Shown here: positions 16,922 through 26,124 of the stretch, piece after piece | How positions within the stretch are numbered: the stretch's first letter is position 1 | Layout: every line of letters starts with the position of its first letter | NCBI RefSeq assembly: GCF_900167185.1 | Contig: NZ_FUWM01000012.1 | Span: 30,444-94,443 of the forward strand | Direction: 5' to 3' | Length of the DNA: 64,000 nucleotides | Origin: Selenihalanaerobacter shriftii | GTDB taxonomy: Bacteria > Bacillota > Halanaerobiia > Halobacteroidales > Acetohalobiaceae | Program-made: the position numbers and the translations under genes | The notes under the pieces: generated by a model | Told to the model about the DNA's origin: nothing | Database searches by the model: none | The model's input: only the letters and a program-made list of their open reading frames with translations

Positions 16922-17932
16922 ATGACTCACAGAGAAAATTTAGAAGAATTAGAAAAAAGTTACTTAGATAAGAGGGCTACTTTAAGTACAGAAACAGCAG
17001 GCAGAAAGTATAAAGAACTTAAATGTGAAGTGAGGACTGCGTTTCAAAGGGACCGAGACCGCATTATTCATTCTAAAGCATTTAGGCGTTTAAAACATAA
17101 GACTCAAGTGTTTATTGCTCCTGAAGGAGATCATTATAGAACTCGTTTAACCCATACACTAGAGGTAGCACAGATAGCTAGAACGATTGCTAGAGCGTTA
17201 TGCTTAAATGAGGATTTAACAGAAGCTATAGCCCTAGGTCATGATTTGGGTCATACTCCTTTTGGGCATGCTGGTGAAGAAGCATTAGCTGAAGTATACA
17301 TAAAGGATTTTAAGCATAATCAACAAAGTTTGAGAGTGGTAGAACTATTAGAAGATAAATCTGATGATTACCCTGGGTTGAATTTAACTCTTGAAGTTAG
17401 AGATGGGATTTTAAATCATACAGGTGAAGTACAACCTATGACTTTAGAAGGGCAGATTGTTAAAATAGCAGATAGGGTTGCATATATTAATCATGATATA
17501 GATGATGCATTACGTGCTGAGATTATATCTAAAAATGATCTTCCAAAATCTGCTCTAGAAGTACTAGGGGAGGAGAATTCCAAGAGGATTGACATAATGG
17601 TTAAGGATATTATAGATAATAGTCAATATCGCAATAGAATTCATATGAGTCAAGAGGTAAGTAAGGAAACAAATAATTTAAGAAGTTTTCTCTATGAAAC
17701 AGTCTATATTGGCTCACGGGCTAAAACAGAAGAAGATGAGGCTAAGGAATTATTAAAGAATCTCTTTACTCATTATAATAAATATCCTGACAATCTCCCA
17801 GATGAGTTTAAAAATAGGAGAGAGGAAATGCTTTTACCAAGGATAGTTGCAGATTATGTCGCTGGAATGACAGATAGATATGCTTTAAAAAGAGGTAAAG
17901 AGTTATTCTTACCTCAACCGTGGTTAGGATAA
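16922..17932 (+). CDS. dgt: dGTPase-like HD-domain deoxynucleoside triphosphohydrolase
   Basis: A 336-residue member of the dGTP triphosphohydrolase family (type 2, short form), which cleaves dNTPs to deoxynucleoside and triphosphate. Start-region motifs are FQRDRDRIIHSKAFRRLKHK and TRLTHTLEVAQIARTIA. The HD metal site is ALGHDLGHTPFGHAGE, followed by IADRVAYINHDIDDALRA. AAGGAAGGTGAG precedes ATG. It sits ahead of dnaG-rpoD, as in many clostridia. Confidence 0.93.
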   Translation: MTHRENLEELEKSYLDKRATLSTETAGRKYKELKCEVRTAFQRDRDRIIHSKAFRRLKHKTQVFIAPEGDHYRTRLTHTLEVAQIARTIARALCLNEDLTEAIALGHDLGHTPFGHAGEEALAEVYIKDFKHNQQSLRVVELLEDKSDDYPGLNLTLEVRDGILNHTGEVQPMTLEGQIVKIADRVAYINHDIDDALRAEIISKNDLPKSALEVLGEENSKRIDIMVKDIIDNSQYRNRIHMSQEVSKETNNLRSFLYETVYIGSRAKTEEDEAKELLKNLFTHYNKYPDNLPDEFKNRREEMLLPRIVADYVAGMTDRYALKRGKELFLPQPWLG

Positions 17933-18089
17933 TAAATGTATAATTCAATAGAAAATGGAAATAATAATTTTGGATTCTAATGGTAATAATATATATTTAT
18001 TTATAAAATTATCTTCCATGAAGAAGGAATTTGGTGATTTTTATCGAAAAATTGTTATTGTTGCCTATTTTATATGATTGGAGATTAAA

Positions 18090-18527
18090 ATGAAAATTCT
18101 AGTTGATGCTGATGCTTGTCCAGTTAAAGATTTAATTATTGAAATTGCAGCTAAGGTGAATTATCAAGTGACATTAGTTAGCAGTGTGTCACATTGGTCT
18201 AATAGTATAGATAACAATGAATTAGTAAAATATATTGTTGTTGATAACTTACCTGAAGCTGCGGATATGAAGATAATTAATTTAGCCAATTGTGGTGATG
18301 TTGTAATAACTCAGGATTACGGTTTAGCAGCTATGTTATTAGGAAAAGAAGTAAAAGTATTATCACCACGGGGAAAATTATTTACAGATGAGAATATTAA
18401 TTATCTTTTAAGTAAACGACATCATTCGGCTAAGTTGCGTAGAAGTGGTAATAAAACTAAAGGTCCTAGCAAGTATTCTAAGTCTGATCGGAAAAGATTT
18501 GAACGCGTTTTAAAAGAAATAATTTAG
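18090..18527 (+). CDS. YaiI/YqxD family protein (DUF188, PIN-like)
   Basis: A 145-residue protein of the UPF0178 family, with KILVDADACPVKDLIIEIA, DVVITQDYGLAAMLL and RGKLFTDENI. The acidic residues match a PIN-like nuclease fold, but no activity is established. TTG at 18078 would put the ribosome site (TTGGAG) inside the gene, so ATG 18090 is preferred. It sits before dnaG exactly as yqxD does in Bacillus. Confidence 0.9.
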   Translation: MKILVDADACPVKDLIIEIAAKVNYQVTLVSSVSHWSNSIDNNELVKYIVVDNLPEAADMKIINLANCGDVVITQDYGLAAMLLGKEVKVLSPRGKLFTDENINYLLSKRHHSAKLRRSGNKTKGPSKYSKSDRKRFERVLKEII

Positions 18528-18554
18528 ATTCTTATGATCTAAGGGTGAGGTGCT

Positions 18555-20381
18555 TTGGCATATATAAATGATGATTTTATAGATGAGGTTAGAACTGGCA
18601 ATAATATAATCGATGTGATATCTGATTATCTTAAATTGGATCAGGCAGGAAATAATTATAAAGGCTTATGTCCTTTTCACAACGAAAAGACTCCATCTTT
18701 TATGGTGAGTCCTGAAAAACAGTTATATCACTGCTTTGGTTGTGGAGCTGGTGGAAATGTTTTTAATTTTATTATGGAAATTGAGAATTTAGAGTTTGTA
18801 GAAGCAGTTAAAATATTAGCAGAAAGAATAGGCCTTTCTTTACCTAAACAAGGAGGGGTTAAAGAGAGACAGACTACTGAAAAAAGTGAAATATATGAAA
18901 TTCATGATTGGGCTACTAAGTATTTTAATTATCTTTTAACCGAAGTAGACCAGGGATCAGAGGCATACAATTATTTAAGACAGCGAGAAATCAAGCGTAA
19001 AACTATTGATAAGTTTAAATTAGGTTATGCGCCAGACAGTTGGGAATCCCTATTTAAGTTTTTAAAAAAGAAAGGTTATTCAGCTCAAAGAATTCATCAA
19101 GCTGGTTTAATTATTCCTCGTAAAAAAGGAAAGGGATATTATGATAGGTTTCGTAATCGAGTAATTTTTACTATTTTTAATTCTAGAGGGCGCGTAATCG
19201 GTTTTGGTGGTAGAGTTTTAGATGATTCTCATCCTAAATACTTAAATTCACCGGAAACTATGATATTTAATAAAAAGCGCAATTTATATGGATTTAATTT
19301 AGCCAAAAAAGAGATAAGAAATTCAGAAAGTGCAATTATTGTTGAAGGATATACTGATGTAATTACGGGATATCAAGCAGGAATCCATAACATGGTTGCT
19401 TCTTTAGGTACTTCTTTAACTAAAGAGCAGGCTAAGTTATTAAGTCGCTACGCAGAACGTGCGTATATAGCGTATGATGGAGATGCTGCTGGTGAACAAG
19501 CTACTTTGCGTGGGTTAAATATCTTAAAAAAAGAAGGTATTGAGGTTTATGTAGTTGACTTACCATCAGGAGCAGATCCGGATGAAGTAATTAGAGAGAG
19601 AGGACAAGAATATTTTAATTCTTTATTAAAAGAGGCTATGTCATTAATTGAATTTAAGATAGAACAAATCTTATTAGATGATGGATCAATTAGAGTTGAA
19701 GATAAAGTAAAGAAAGTGGATCAGATAATTCCGATTTTAGCTGAGATAGATAATGAAATTGAACAGACGGAATATGTTAAGAAAGTGGCTAATAAAATAG
19801 ATACAGAGATTAAGGCAATAAAAGCGAGATTAAAGAAATATCTTTATCAAAAAGATAAGGATAGAAATTATAAAAACTGGGATAATAAAGATAAATCTAA
19901 CTATAGTGCGGCTGAAAATGATGAAGAATCAAACATTTATATAGAATCAGCAAGGAAACTTTTAGAATTAATGTTAACAGATATTCAAATATTAAATTTA
20001 GTTAAAGAAGAACTCGATGCAGAGGACTTTATTACACCTAAATATCAATCTGTTGCAGATCTTATTTTTGGGTTAGAAAATTTAAATGTAGGGAAACTTT
20101 TAGATCAAGTAAATAATATGGAGATTAAAGAATTGTTAACTAAATTATCAGTTAGTATTAATTATGAAGAGGGTTTTGGAGAGTATCAGATCAAGGAAGA
20201 TGCTAGAGGATATATAAAAAAAATAAAGGAGTATCAACTTAAGATGAAGAAAGAAAAACTAGAAAAAGAAATACAAGAATATGAAGCAAGTGGTGACTTT
20301 GCTAAGCTTAGACCACTTTTAAGAGAATATCAAAATTTATTTGCCAATAATTCTGATATCATTGGAAAGGAGGGGAATTAA
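18555..20381 (+). CDS. dnaG: DNA primase
   Basis: A 608-residue primase making RNA primers at the replication fork. It has an N-terminal CHC2 zinc finger ([13 protein letters not shown], then HCFGCGAGG), a TOPRIM core ([14 protein letters not shown], then [15 protein letters not shown]) and a C-terminal helicase-binding region after a charged linker. TTG start after AAGGGTGAGGTG. The stop shares its last A with the rpoD ATG (TAATG), giving tight coupling. Confidence 0.97.
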   Translation: MAYINDDFIDEVRTGNNIIDVISDYLKLDQAGNNYKGLCPFHNEKTPSFMVSPEKQLYHCFGCGAGGNVFNFIMEIENLEFVEAVKILAERIGLSLPKQGGVKERQTTEKSEIYEIHDWATKYFNYLLTEVDQGSEAYNYLRQREIKRKTIDKFKLGYAPDSWESLFKFLKKKGYSAQRIHQAGLIIPRKKGKGYYDRFRNRVIFTIFNSRGRVIGFGGRVLDDSHPKYLNSPETMIFNKKRNLYGFNLAKKEIRNSESAIIVEGYTDVITGYQAGIHNMVASLGTSLTKEQAKLLSRYAERAYIAYDGDAAGEQATLRGLNILKKEGIEVYVVDLPSGADPDEVIRERGQEYFNSLLKEAMSLIEFKIEQILLDDGSIRVEDKVKKVDQIIPILAEIDNEIEQTEYVKKVANKIDTEIKAIKARLKKYLYQKDKDRNYKNWDNKDKSNYSAAENDEESNIYIESARKLLELMLTDIQILNLVKEELDAEDFITPKYQSVADLIFGLENLNVGKLLDQVNNMEIKELLTKLSVSINYEEGFGEYQIKEDARGYIKKIKEYQLKMKKEKLEKEIQEYEASGDFAKLRPLLREYQNLFANNSDIIGKEGN

Positions 20382-21496
20382 TGACTGAGAAAAACCGTAA
20401 AGTAATTGAAAAGGAAGTTAAGAAGTTAATTAAAAAAGGAAAAAAAGATGGTAATTTAAGCTATGAAGAGATAATGGATGCATTATCTGAAGTTGAGTTA
20501 AGCCCTGAACAGATAGATGATATATATGAAACATTGGCTGATGTGGGGATTGAGGTTGCTAATCAGGAGCAAGAAGGCGATAATAAAGATAAAAAGTCTA
20601 AGGATAATGCAGAAGAAGAAGATGATGATAATAGTAGTGATTTAGACCTTAGTGTTCCAGATGGAGTAGGGATAGATGATCCTGTTCGTATGTATTTAAA
20701 GGAGATTGGGAAAGTACCATTATTAACTGCAGAAGAAGAAGTTTCATTAGCTAAAAGAATGGAAGCAGGCGATGAAGAGGCTAAGCAAATGCTAGCAGAG
20801 GCTAATTTACGATTGGTAGTTAGTATTGCTAAAAAATATGTGGGTAGAGGAATGTTATTTTTAGATTTAATTCAAGAAGGTAATTTAGGTTTGATTAAAG
20901 CTGTAGAGAAGTTTGATTATACTAAAGGATATAAATTTAGTACCTATGCAACTTGGTGGATTAGACAAGCTATTACTCGTTCTATAGCTGATCAGGCAAG
21001 AACGATTAGAATTCCAGTGCATATGGTAGAAACAATCAATAAAGTAATAAGAGTCTCTAGACATCTTTTACAGGAATTAGGTAGAGAAGCAACTCCTGAA
21101 GAGATAGCAGCAGAAATGGATTTAACCGAAGAGAAGGTACAAGAGATTATGAAAATTGCTCAAGAACCAGTTTCATTAGAAACTCCTATTGGGGAAGAAG
21201 AGGATAGTCATTTAGGAGATTTTATTGAGGATGAAGATGCTCCAGCGCCATCTGCTGCTGCATCATTTATGTTACTTCAAGAACAGCTTGATGAAGTCTT
21301 AGATACTCTAAGTGATCGCGAAAAGAGGGTGCTAGAGCTAAGATTTGGTGTTGAAGATGGTCGTTCCCGTACTTTAGAGGAAGTGGGTAAAGAATTCGGA
21401 GTAACTAGAGAAAGAATTAGACAGATAGAGGCTAAGGCTTTACGTAAATTAAGACATCCTAGCCGAAGTAAGAAATTAAAAGATTATTTAGATTAA
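20381..21496 (+). CDS. rpoD: Primary sigma factor SigA/RpoD
   Basis: A 371-residue housekeeping sigma factor. An acidic linker ([14 protein letters not shown]) follows region 1.1. Region 1.2 is [21 protein letters not shown], region 2 includes [16 protein letters not shown] and the -10 contact segment [20 protein letters not shown], and region 4 has [19 protein letters not shown] for the -35 element. AAAGGAGGGG precedes the ATG. The promoters noted in this window match its expected TTGACA-N17-TATAAT specificity. Confidence 0.98.
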   Translation: MTEKNRKVIEKEVKKLIKKGKKDGNLSYEEIMDALSEVELSPEQIDDIYETLADVGIEVANQEQEGDNKDKKSKDNAEEEDDDNSSDLDLSVPDGVGIDDPVRMYLKEIGKVPLLTAEEEVSLAKRMEAGDEEAKQMLAEANLRLVVSIAKKYVGRGMLFLDLIQEGNLGLIKAVEKFDYTKGYKFSTYATWWIRQAITRSIADQARTIRIPVHMVETINKVIRVSRHLLQELGREATPEEIAAEMDLTEEKVQEIMKIAQEPVSLETPIGEEEDSHLGDFIEDEDAPAPSAAASFMLLQEQLDEVLDTLSDREKRVLELRFGVEDGRSRTLEEVGKEFGVTRERIRQIEAKALRKLRHPSRSKKLKDYLD

Positions 21497-21603
21497 TTTA
21501 AATGGAAATTTGTTAGAAATAATTATTTGTAAATATGAATGAGTAATTAAAAGATAAGTTTAGATAATCCGGGATAATCAAGTTAAATCATTAATAGAGT
21601 CTG

Positions 21604-21632
21604 TTGACCTTTTGATGATTTTATCATATAAT
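21604..21632 (+). promoter_or_regulatory. Sigma-A promoter of the tRNA pair
   Basis: TTGACC (21604-21609), 17 bp, TATAAT (21627-21632), 20 nt before the first tRNA. The stretch from rpoD to trmK (584 bases) is otherwise the two tRNAs and a terminator; I see nothing further in 21890-22060 beyond AT-rich sequence. Confidence 0.82.
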
Positions 21633-21651
21633 ATCTTTGTCTTACCAATGG

Positions 21652-21727
21652 TCCCCGATAGCTCAGCTGGTAGAGCAGATGGCTGTTAACCATCGAGCCG
21701 TAGGTTCGAGTCCTACTCGGGGAGCCA
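21652..21727 (+). tRNA. tRNA-Asn (anticodon GTT)
   Basis: A complete cloverleaf: acceptor TCCCCGA/TCGGGGA, D arm GCTC...GAGC, anticodon loop CTGTTAA with GTT, T arm GTAGGTTCGAGTCCTAC, discriminator G and encoded CCA. Confidence 0.96.
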
Positions 21728-21738
21728 TTTTGATTTTT

Positions 21739-21815
21739 GGACCCATAGCTCAGTTGGTCAGAGCACTCGGCTCATAACCGAGTAGTCCTAGGTTCGAATC
21801 CTAGTGGGTCCACCA
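21739..21815 (+). tRNA. tRNA with CAT anticodon (tRNA-Ile2 or elongator tRNA-Met)
   Basis: 77-nt cloverleaf: acceptor GGACCCA/TGGGTCC, anticodon stem CTCGG/CCGAG around CTCATAA, T arm CCTAGGTTCGAATCCTAGT-type, encoded CCA. CAT is shared by elongator Met and by Ile2, whose C34 becomes lysidine through TilS. The C4-G69 and C5-G68 acceptor pairs are those of Ile2 in E. coli, so Ile2 is somewhat favoured. It is not the initiator, since position 1 pairs. Confidence 0.93.
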
Positions 21816-21858
21816 TTTTATAATTTTATTAAAAATGGATTACATATTAAGTATATTA

Positions 21859-21888
21859 AACCCTTCATCATTAGATGAGGGGTTTTTA
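21859..21888 (+). terminator. Terminator after the tRNA pair
   Basis: AACCCTTCATC...GATGAGGGGTT stem followed by TTTT. Confidence 0.75.
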
Positions 21889-22080
21889 GTTATATCTTTA
21901 TTTACAATTGTAGATATGTGTTGACTTTGTTCTTTATAATAAAAATTGCAGGAACTTTTTAGACTCTATTGAATATAATGATATAGAGGTTATATATTAG
22001 TTATAATAGTTACCATAAATGTATATTATATTAATTAAGGTTTCTTTGGAGTAAATAATTAAGATATGTGGTGAGTAAAA

Positions 22081-22770
22081 ATGAAAATATCAGATAGATT
22101 ATTAAAGTTAGTATCATTTATACCTAAACCTTGTAGCGTAGCAGATATTGGGACTGACCATGCTTATCTTCCTATTCATTTAGAGCAAAATTATGAATGT
22201 AAGAAGATAATTGCTAGTGATATAAAGTCTGGCCCTTATCAGGCAGCATTAAAGAATGTAGAAAAATTTGGTTTAGAACGGGAAATTGAGGTTAGATTAG
22301 GACCAGGGTTAAGTATTTTAGATCCTTACAAAGTAGAGACAGTAGTAATAGCTGGAATGGGAGGAATAACTATATCGGAAATTTTATCTGCTAATCAGCA
22401 GATAACTGATTCAATAAATAGATTTATATTACAACCGATGAATGCCAGTGCAGCTTTAAGAGATTGGTTAATTAATAATAAATTTAAAATTATAGATGAA
22501 GATTTAGTTAAAGAAAGAAATAGGTATTATGAGGTTATAGTAGCGGAAACAGGTGAAGAAATAATTCATGATGATTTCATATTGGAAATAGGTCCTAGAC
22601 TTAAAGAGAAGAAACCAGAATCTTATGTAGAATTTTTGAATACTAAAATGAAAAATTGGCAACACATCTTAAATAAGTTGCCTGACACAAAGAATCAAGA
22701 GATACTTAATAAAAGAAGTCAATTAGAGGGAAAAATTGCTAAAACTCAGGAGGTAATTAGATGTCTTTAA
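22081..22770 (+). CDS. trmK: tRNA (adenine22-N1)-methyltransferase
   Basis: A 229-residue class I SAM methyltransferase of the TrmK (YqfN) family. The SAM-binding motif is VADIGTDHAYLPIHL, followed by IASDIKSGPYQAA; the catalytic-loop region is VVIAGMGGITISEIL, with LQPMNASAALRDWL after it. A C-terminal coiled coil is typical. It methylates N1 of A22 in tRNA. It overlaps the next gene by 10 bases; the trmK-nif3 order downstream of rpoD is conserved. Confidence 0.94.
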   Translation: MKISDRLLKLVSFIPKPCSVADIGTDHAYLPIHLEQNYECKKIIASDIKSGPYQAALKNVEKFGLEREIEVRLGPGLSILDPYKVETVVIAGMGGITISEILSANQQITDSINRFILQPMNASAALRDWLINNKFKIIDEDLVKERNRYYEVIVAETGEEIIHDDFILEIGPRLKEKKPESYVEFLNTKMKNWQHILNKLPDTKNQEILNKRSQLEGKIAKTQEVIRCL

Positions 22771-23882
22771 GTGCTCAACAAGTGATTCAATTAATTGAAG
22801 AATTAGCTCCTAAGAAATTAGCTGCCGACTGGGATAATGTAGGCTTACAGGTTGGTGCTTATGACCAAAGAGTAAGCAAAGTATTAGTTACATTAGATGT
22901 TAATCGGGCTGTGATGGATGAAGCTATAGCAAAAGAAGTAGATTTAATAATTTCCCATCATCCGGTTATTTTCAAATCATTATCAGAGGTTAGGTTTGAT
23001 ACAGAAATAGGCAGGATAATTAGGAGTGCCATTAAGAATGAAATTAATATTTATGTAGCGCATACTAATTATGACATAGCTAAAGGTGGATTAAATGATC
23101 TCTTAGCCGATAAGTTAGATTTATTAGATGTACAAATATTACAGCCAACTTTTGAAGATGAGGTGAAGAAATTAGTAACTTTTGTTCCAGAAGAGAGTAT
23201 TGATGAAGTTAGAGAAGCTATTACATCAGCAGGAGCTGGTTGGATTGGTAATTATAGTGATTGTACATTTCAAATGAAAGGAGTAGGTGCTTTTAAACCA
23301 TTAGCAGATTCTACTCCCTACCTTGGTGAAGAAGGTCAATTGGAAAGTGTAAAGGAAGTAAGATTAGAGACTATAGTACCTGCTAGTAAATTGAAACGAG
23401 TAATTAATAAGTTAAATAAAGTTCATCCTTATGAAGAGGTTGCTTATGATATTTATCCAGTAGAGATTAATGGTGAGAGTTTTGGTTTAGGTAGAATTGG
23501 AAAATTAAAGGCTAGTTTATCTTTTGTAGAATTAATAGCTCAAGTAAAAAAACAGTTAGGTGTTGCTGATTTACGGGTTGTAGAACCTAAAGTAGATACG
23601 ATTAAAAAAATTGCTCTATGCAGTGGTAGTGGAGCTGATTTAATTAAGAAAGCAGCTTTTAAAGGAGCAGACTTGTTATTAACTGGAGATCTAAAATATC
23701 ATGATGCAGAATTAGCTGTAGAATTAGGATTAGGAATCATAGATGCTGGACATTATGGTACAGAAATTATTATGCAAAAAGGAATTGTAGAATATCTTAA
23801 GACTAAAATTCAAGAACGAGGATTAGAAGAAATTGAAGTTAGTAGTGCTAAAAGTAATAAAGGATTTATACAGATAGTTTAG
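22761..23882 (+). CDS. Nif3-like dinuclear metal centre hexameric protein
   Basis: A 373-residue YqfO-type protein. The N-terminal Nif3 half has LAADWDNVGLQVG and the metal ligands in IISHHPVIF and YVAHTNYDIAKGGLND. A middle CutA/PII-like insertion (KKLVTFVPEESIDEVREAI) is typical of the Firmicute form, and the C-terminal half has LLTGDLKYHDA and DAGHYGTE. The family is annotated as GTP cyclohydrolase I type 2-like, but its real activity is unsettled. ATG has CAGGAGG upstream inside trmK. Confidence 0.93.
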   Translation: MSLSAQQVIQLIEELAPKKLAADWDNVGLQVGAYDQRVSKVLVTLDVNRAVMDEAIAKEVDLIISHHPVIFKSLSEVRFDTEIGRIIRSAIKNEINIYVAHTNYDIAKGGLNDLLADKLDLLDVQILQPTFEDEVKKLVTFVPEESIDEVREAITSAGAGWIGNYSDCTFQMKGVGAFKPLADSTPYLGEEGQLESVKEVRLETIVPASKLKRVINKLNKVHPYEEVAYDIYPVEINGESFGLGRIGKLKASLSFVELIAQVKKQLGVADLRVVEPKVDTIKKIALCSGSGADLIKKAAFKGADLLLTGDLKYHDAELAVELGLGIIDAGHYGTEIIMQKGIVEYLKTKIQERGLEEIEVSSAKSNKGFIQIV

Positions 23883-23920
23883 GTAGGTCAACAGTTACTC
23901 GCTGTTTGATCTACCTTTTT
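23881..23920 (+). terminator. Terminator after nif3-like gene
   Basis: AGGTAGGTCAACAG pairs with CTGTTTGATCTACCT over a TTACTCG loop and is followed by TTTTT; it begins on the stop codon. Confidence 0.82.
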
Positions 23921-23949
23921 GTATTGAAGTTGGTGAAAGGAGGGGGAAT

Positions 23950-24141
23950 ATGGTAATATACTTTAAAACTTGTGAAATATGTGGTCAGGCAATTAATAAA
24001 GGTAGATTAGAGGCATTACCATTAACTAGGCTATGTATTGATTGTGCAAAAACTTTTGGCTCTGACATTAAAGATAGTAATACAAAAGTTGGAATGGACC
24101 AAGACACTTACTGTGATTTATTAGGGGCTGTAAGAAGTTAA
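23950..24141 (+). CDS. Small DksA/TraR-type zinc-finger protein
   Basis: A 63-residue protein carrying little more than a C4 zinc finger (CEICGQAINKGRLEALP, then RLCIDCAK). This is the pattern of the DksA/TraR C-terminal finger, without the coiled coil that reaches into RNA polymerase. AAAGGAGGGGG precedes the ATG. It is the first gene of a group with the zinc-ribbon coiled-coil protein and RNase HI. Role unknown; nucleic-acid or RNA-polymerase contact is a guess. Confidence 0.8.
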   Translation: MVIYFKTCEICGQAINKGRLEALPLTRLCIDCAKTFGSDIKDSNTKVGMDQDTYCDLLGAVRS

Positions 24142-24177
24142 GTTTATACTAATATTTCTTTAGAAAGGGGAAAAAAC

Positions 24178-24894
24178 ATGCCGGAGTTAGAGGAGTTATA
24201 TAGATTACAGCAATTCGATAATGATATAGATAGAATTAAAAATACTTTGGATGACCAAAGTATTTTAAAAGAGATAGAAGAAATTGAGCTTAAAATTACT
24301 AATTTACAAAAAAAGATTAAGACTAAAGATCAAAATAAAGAAGAATTAAATAATGAACTTAAGAATAAAGAATATGAGAATAATAAATTAAATAGTCAAA
24401 TAAAAAATTATAAAGATCAATTATATAATGGAGAAAGTAATCCTAAAGAATTGGAACAATTACAATCTAAGATGAATGAATTAAAAGAACAACAATCAGA
24501 ATTAGAAGATGAAATCCTAGACGTGATGATGAAGTTAGAGAATTTAGTTGAAGATAAAGAAGAATTAAATAATAAATTAGAAACTTATCGTAATGATTTA
24601 ACTAAATTTCAGAAAAATTATAAAGAAAGACAGATAAAATTAAATGAGGAATTAGAGGAAGTGAAGAAGGTAAGGGATAAATTAAATAATGATTTAGATG
24701 ACACATTAATTGCTAAGTATAATAGATTGAAGGAAAAGAAAGCAGGCTTAGTTGTAGTTGAATTAAATGATGGTTATTGCATGGGATGTAGAGTTGGATT
24801 GTCTACTAAGAATGCAGAAGCAGTTAAAAATAGTAATGAAATGATCAAATGCGAAAATTGTGGTCGGATTTTATATTGGACTGGTGAAGAGTAA
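24178..24894 (+). CDS. Coiled-coil zinc-ribbon protein (COG1579-like)
   Basis: A 238-residue protein. Residues 5-175 form a long, highly charged coiled-coil hairpin (many KKIKTKDQNKEEL-type heptads). A C4 zinc ribbon follows (CMGCRVGLS, then CENCGRILYW). The family is cytoplasmic and widespread, thought to bind nucleic acids, with no firm function. AAGGGG precedes the ATG. It is between the small zinc finger and rnhA, an order seen in many Firmicutes next to rnpB. Confidence 0.87.
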   Translation: MPELEELYRLQQFDNDIDRIKNTLDDQSILKEIEEIELKITNLQKKIKTKDQNKEELNNELKNKEYENNKLNSQIKNYKDQLYNGESNPKELEQLQSKMNELKEQQSELEDEILDVMMKLENLVEDKEELNNKLETYRNDLTKFQKNYKERQIKLNEELEEVKKVRDKLNNDLDDTLIAKYNRLKEKKAGLVVVELNDGYCMGCRVGLSTKNAEAVKNSNEMIKCENCGRILYWTGEE

Positions 24895-24917
24895 TACTGG
24901 GAGGAGATTTATAAATT

Positions 24918-25523
24918 ATGACAGAATTAAATATATATACTGATGGAGCATCTAGGGGCAATCCTGGTCCGGCGGGTATAGGAGCAGTTATCTTTGACAA
25001 GACAGGAAATAGGAAGGAAGAATTGGCTAAATATATTGGAGAGACTACTAATAATGTTGCTGAATATAAGGCAATTTTAGAGGGTCTTAAATTAGCAAAG
25101 AGCCTTACTCCTAAGGTTGTTAATTTATTTGCAGATAGTCAATTAGTAATTAAACAGTTGACCGGTGAATATCGAGTTAAGAGTAAAAGATTAAAGCCTT
25201 ATTATAATGAGGTTAAGGCATTATTAGCAGAGATACCAGAATATAATCTTAAACATATTCCAAGGGAAGAGAATAAAGAGGCAGATAAATTAGCTAATTT
25301 AGGAATTGATCAGTTAGATAAACAGAATGAAGAATTAAAATTTGATTTAAATGAGTTAAGCAATCAGCTAAAAGAAGAAGTAACAGAATTTGAAGTATCA
25401 CCTGATTTAATTCCTATTATTAATGAAATTAAATCACAAATTATAAATAGAGATCTTAATATGGACGATAGTTTAACTCAAGGAATAATTTATGGTTTAT
25501 TATTAGCTAAAAGAATAAATTAA
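24918..25523 (+). CDS. rnhA: Ribonuclease HI family protein with C-terminal extension
   Basis: A 201-residue protein. Residues 1-130 are an RNase HI core with the acidic active site: YTDGASRGNPGPAGIG (Asp), NNVAEYKAILEGL (Glu), FADSQLVIKQ (Asp) and NKEADKLAN (Asp). It would cut RNA in RNA:DNA hybrids. The last 65 residues (acidic, KFDLNELSNQL...) are an unrecognised extension; similar reverse-transcriptase-type RNase H proteins in clostridia carry such tails. GGGAGGAG precedes the ATG. It is followed by rnpB. Confidence 0.92.
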   Translation: MTELNIYTDGASRGNPGPAGIGAVIFDKTGNRKEELAKYIGETTNNVAEYKAILEGLKLAKSLTPKVVNLFADSQLVIKQLTGEYRVKSKRLKPYYNEVKALLAEIPEYNLKHIPREENKEADKLANLGIDQLDKQNEELKFDLNELSNQLKEEVTEFEVSPDLIPIINEIKSQIINRDLNMDDSLTQGIIYGLLLAKRIN

Positions 25524-25532
25524 TAATTCTAC

Positions 25533-25561
25533 TTGACAATTAATGATTAAGGTGTTATCAT
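25533..25561 (+). promoter_or_regulatory. Sigma-A promoter of rnpB
   Basis: TTGACA (25533-25538), exactly 17 bp, TATCAT (25556-25561). Transcription would begin about 28 nt before the P1 helix of RNase P RNA. Confidence 0.82.
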
Positions 25562-25596
25562 GTTAAAGCAGTTGATGATAATAATTAAATATTTGA

Positions 25597-25957
<361 letters not shown>

Positions 25958-25970
25958 TTATATTATGATT

Positions 25971-26001
25971 AAAAGACTTACCGATTATCGGTAAGTCTTT
26001 T
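25971..26001 (+). terminator. Terminator after rnpB
   Basis: AAAAGACTTACCGA-TTA-TCGGTAAGTCTTTT, a perfect 14-bp stem ending in T's. Confidence 0.88.
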
Positions 26002-26124
26002 ACAATATATTAAAGAAAATTAGAGTTTAGTATTATTGATTAGATTAGTAATGTTTACATTTAGCAAATTATGTAGTATTATATAATGAAAAGTAAAGGA
26101 ATAATATCGTGAAGGTGAGTAAGT

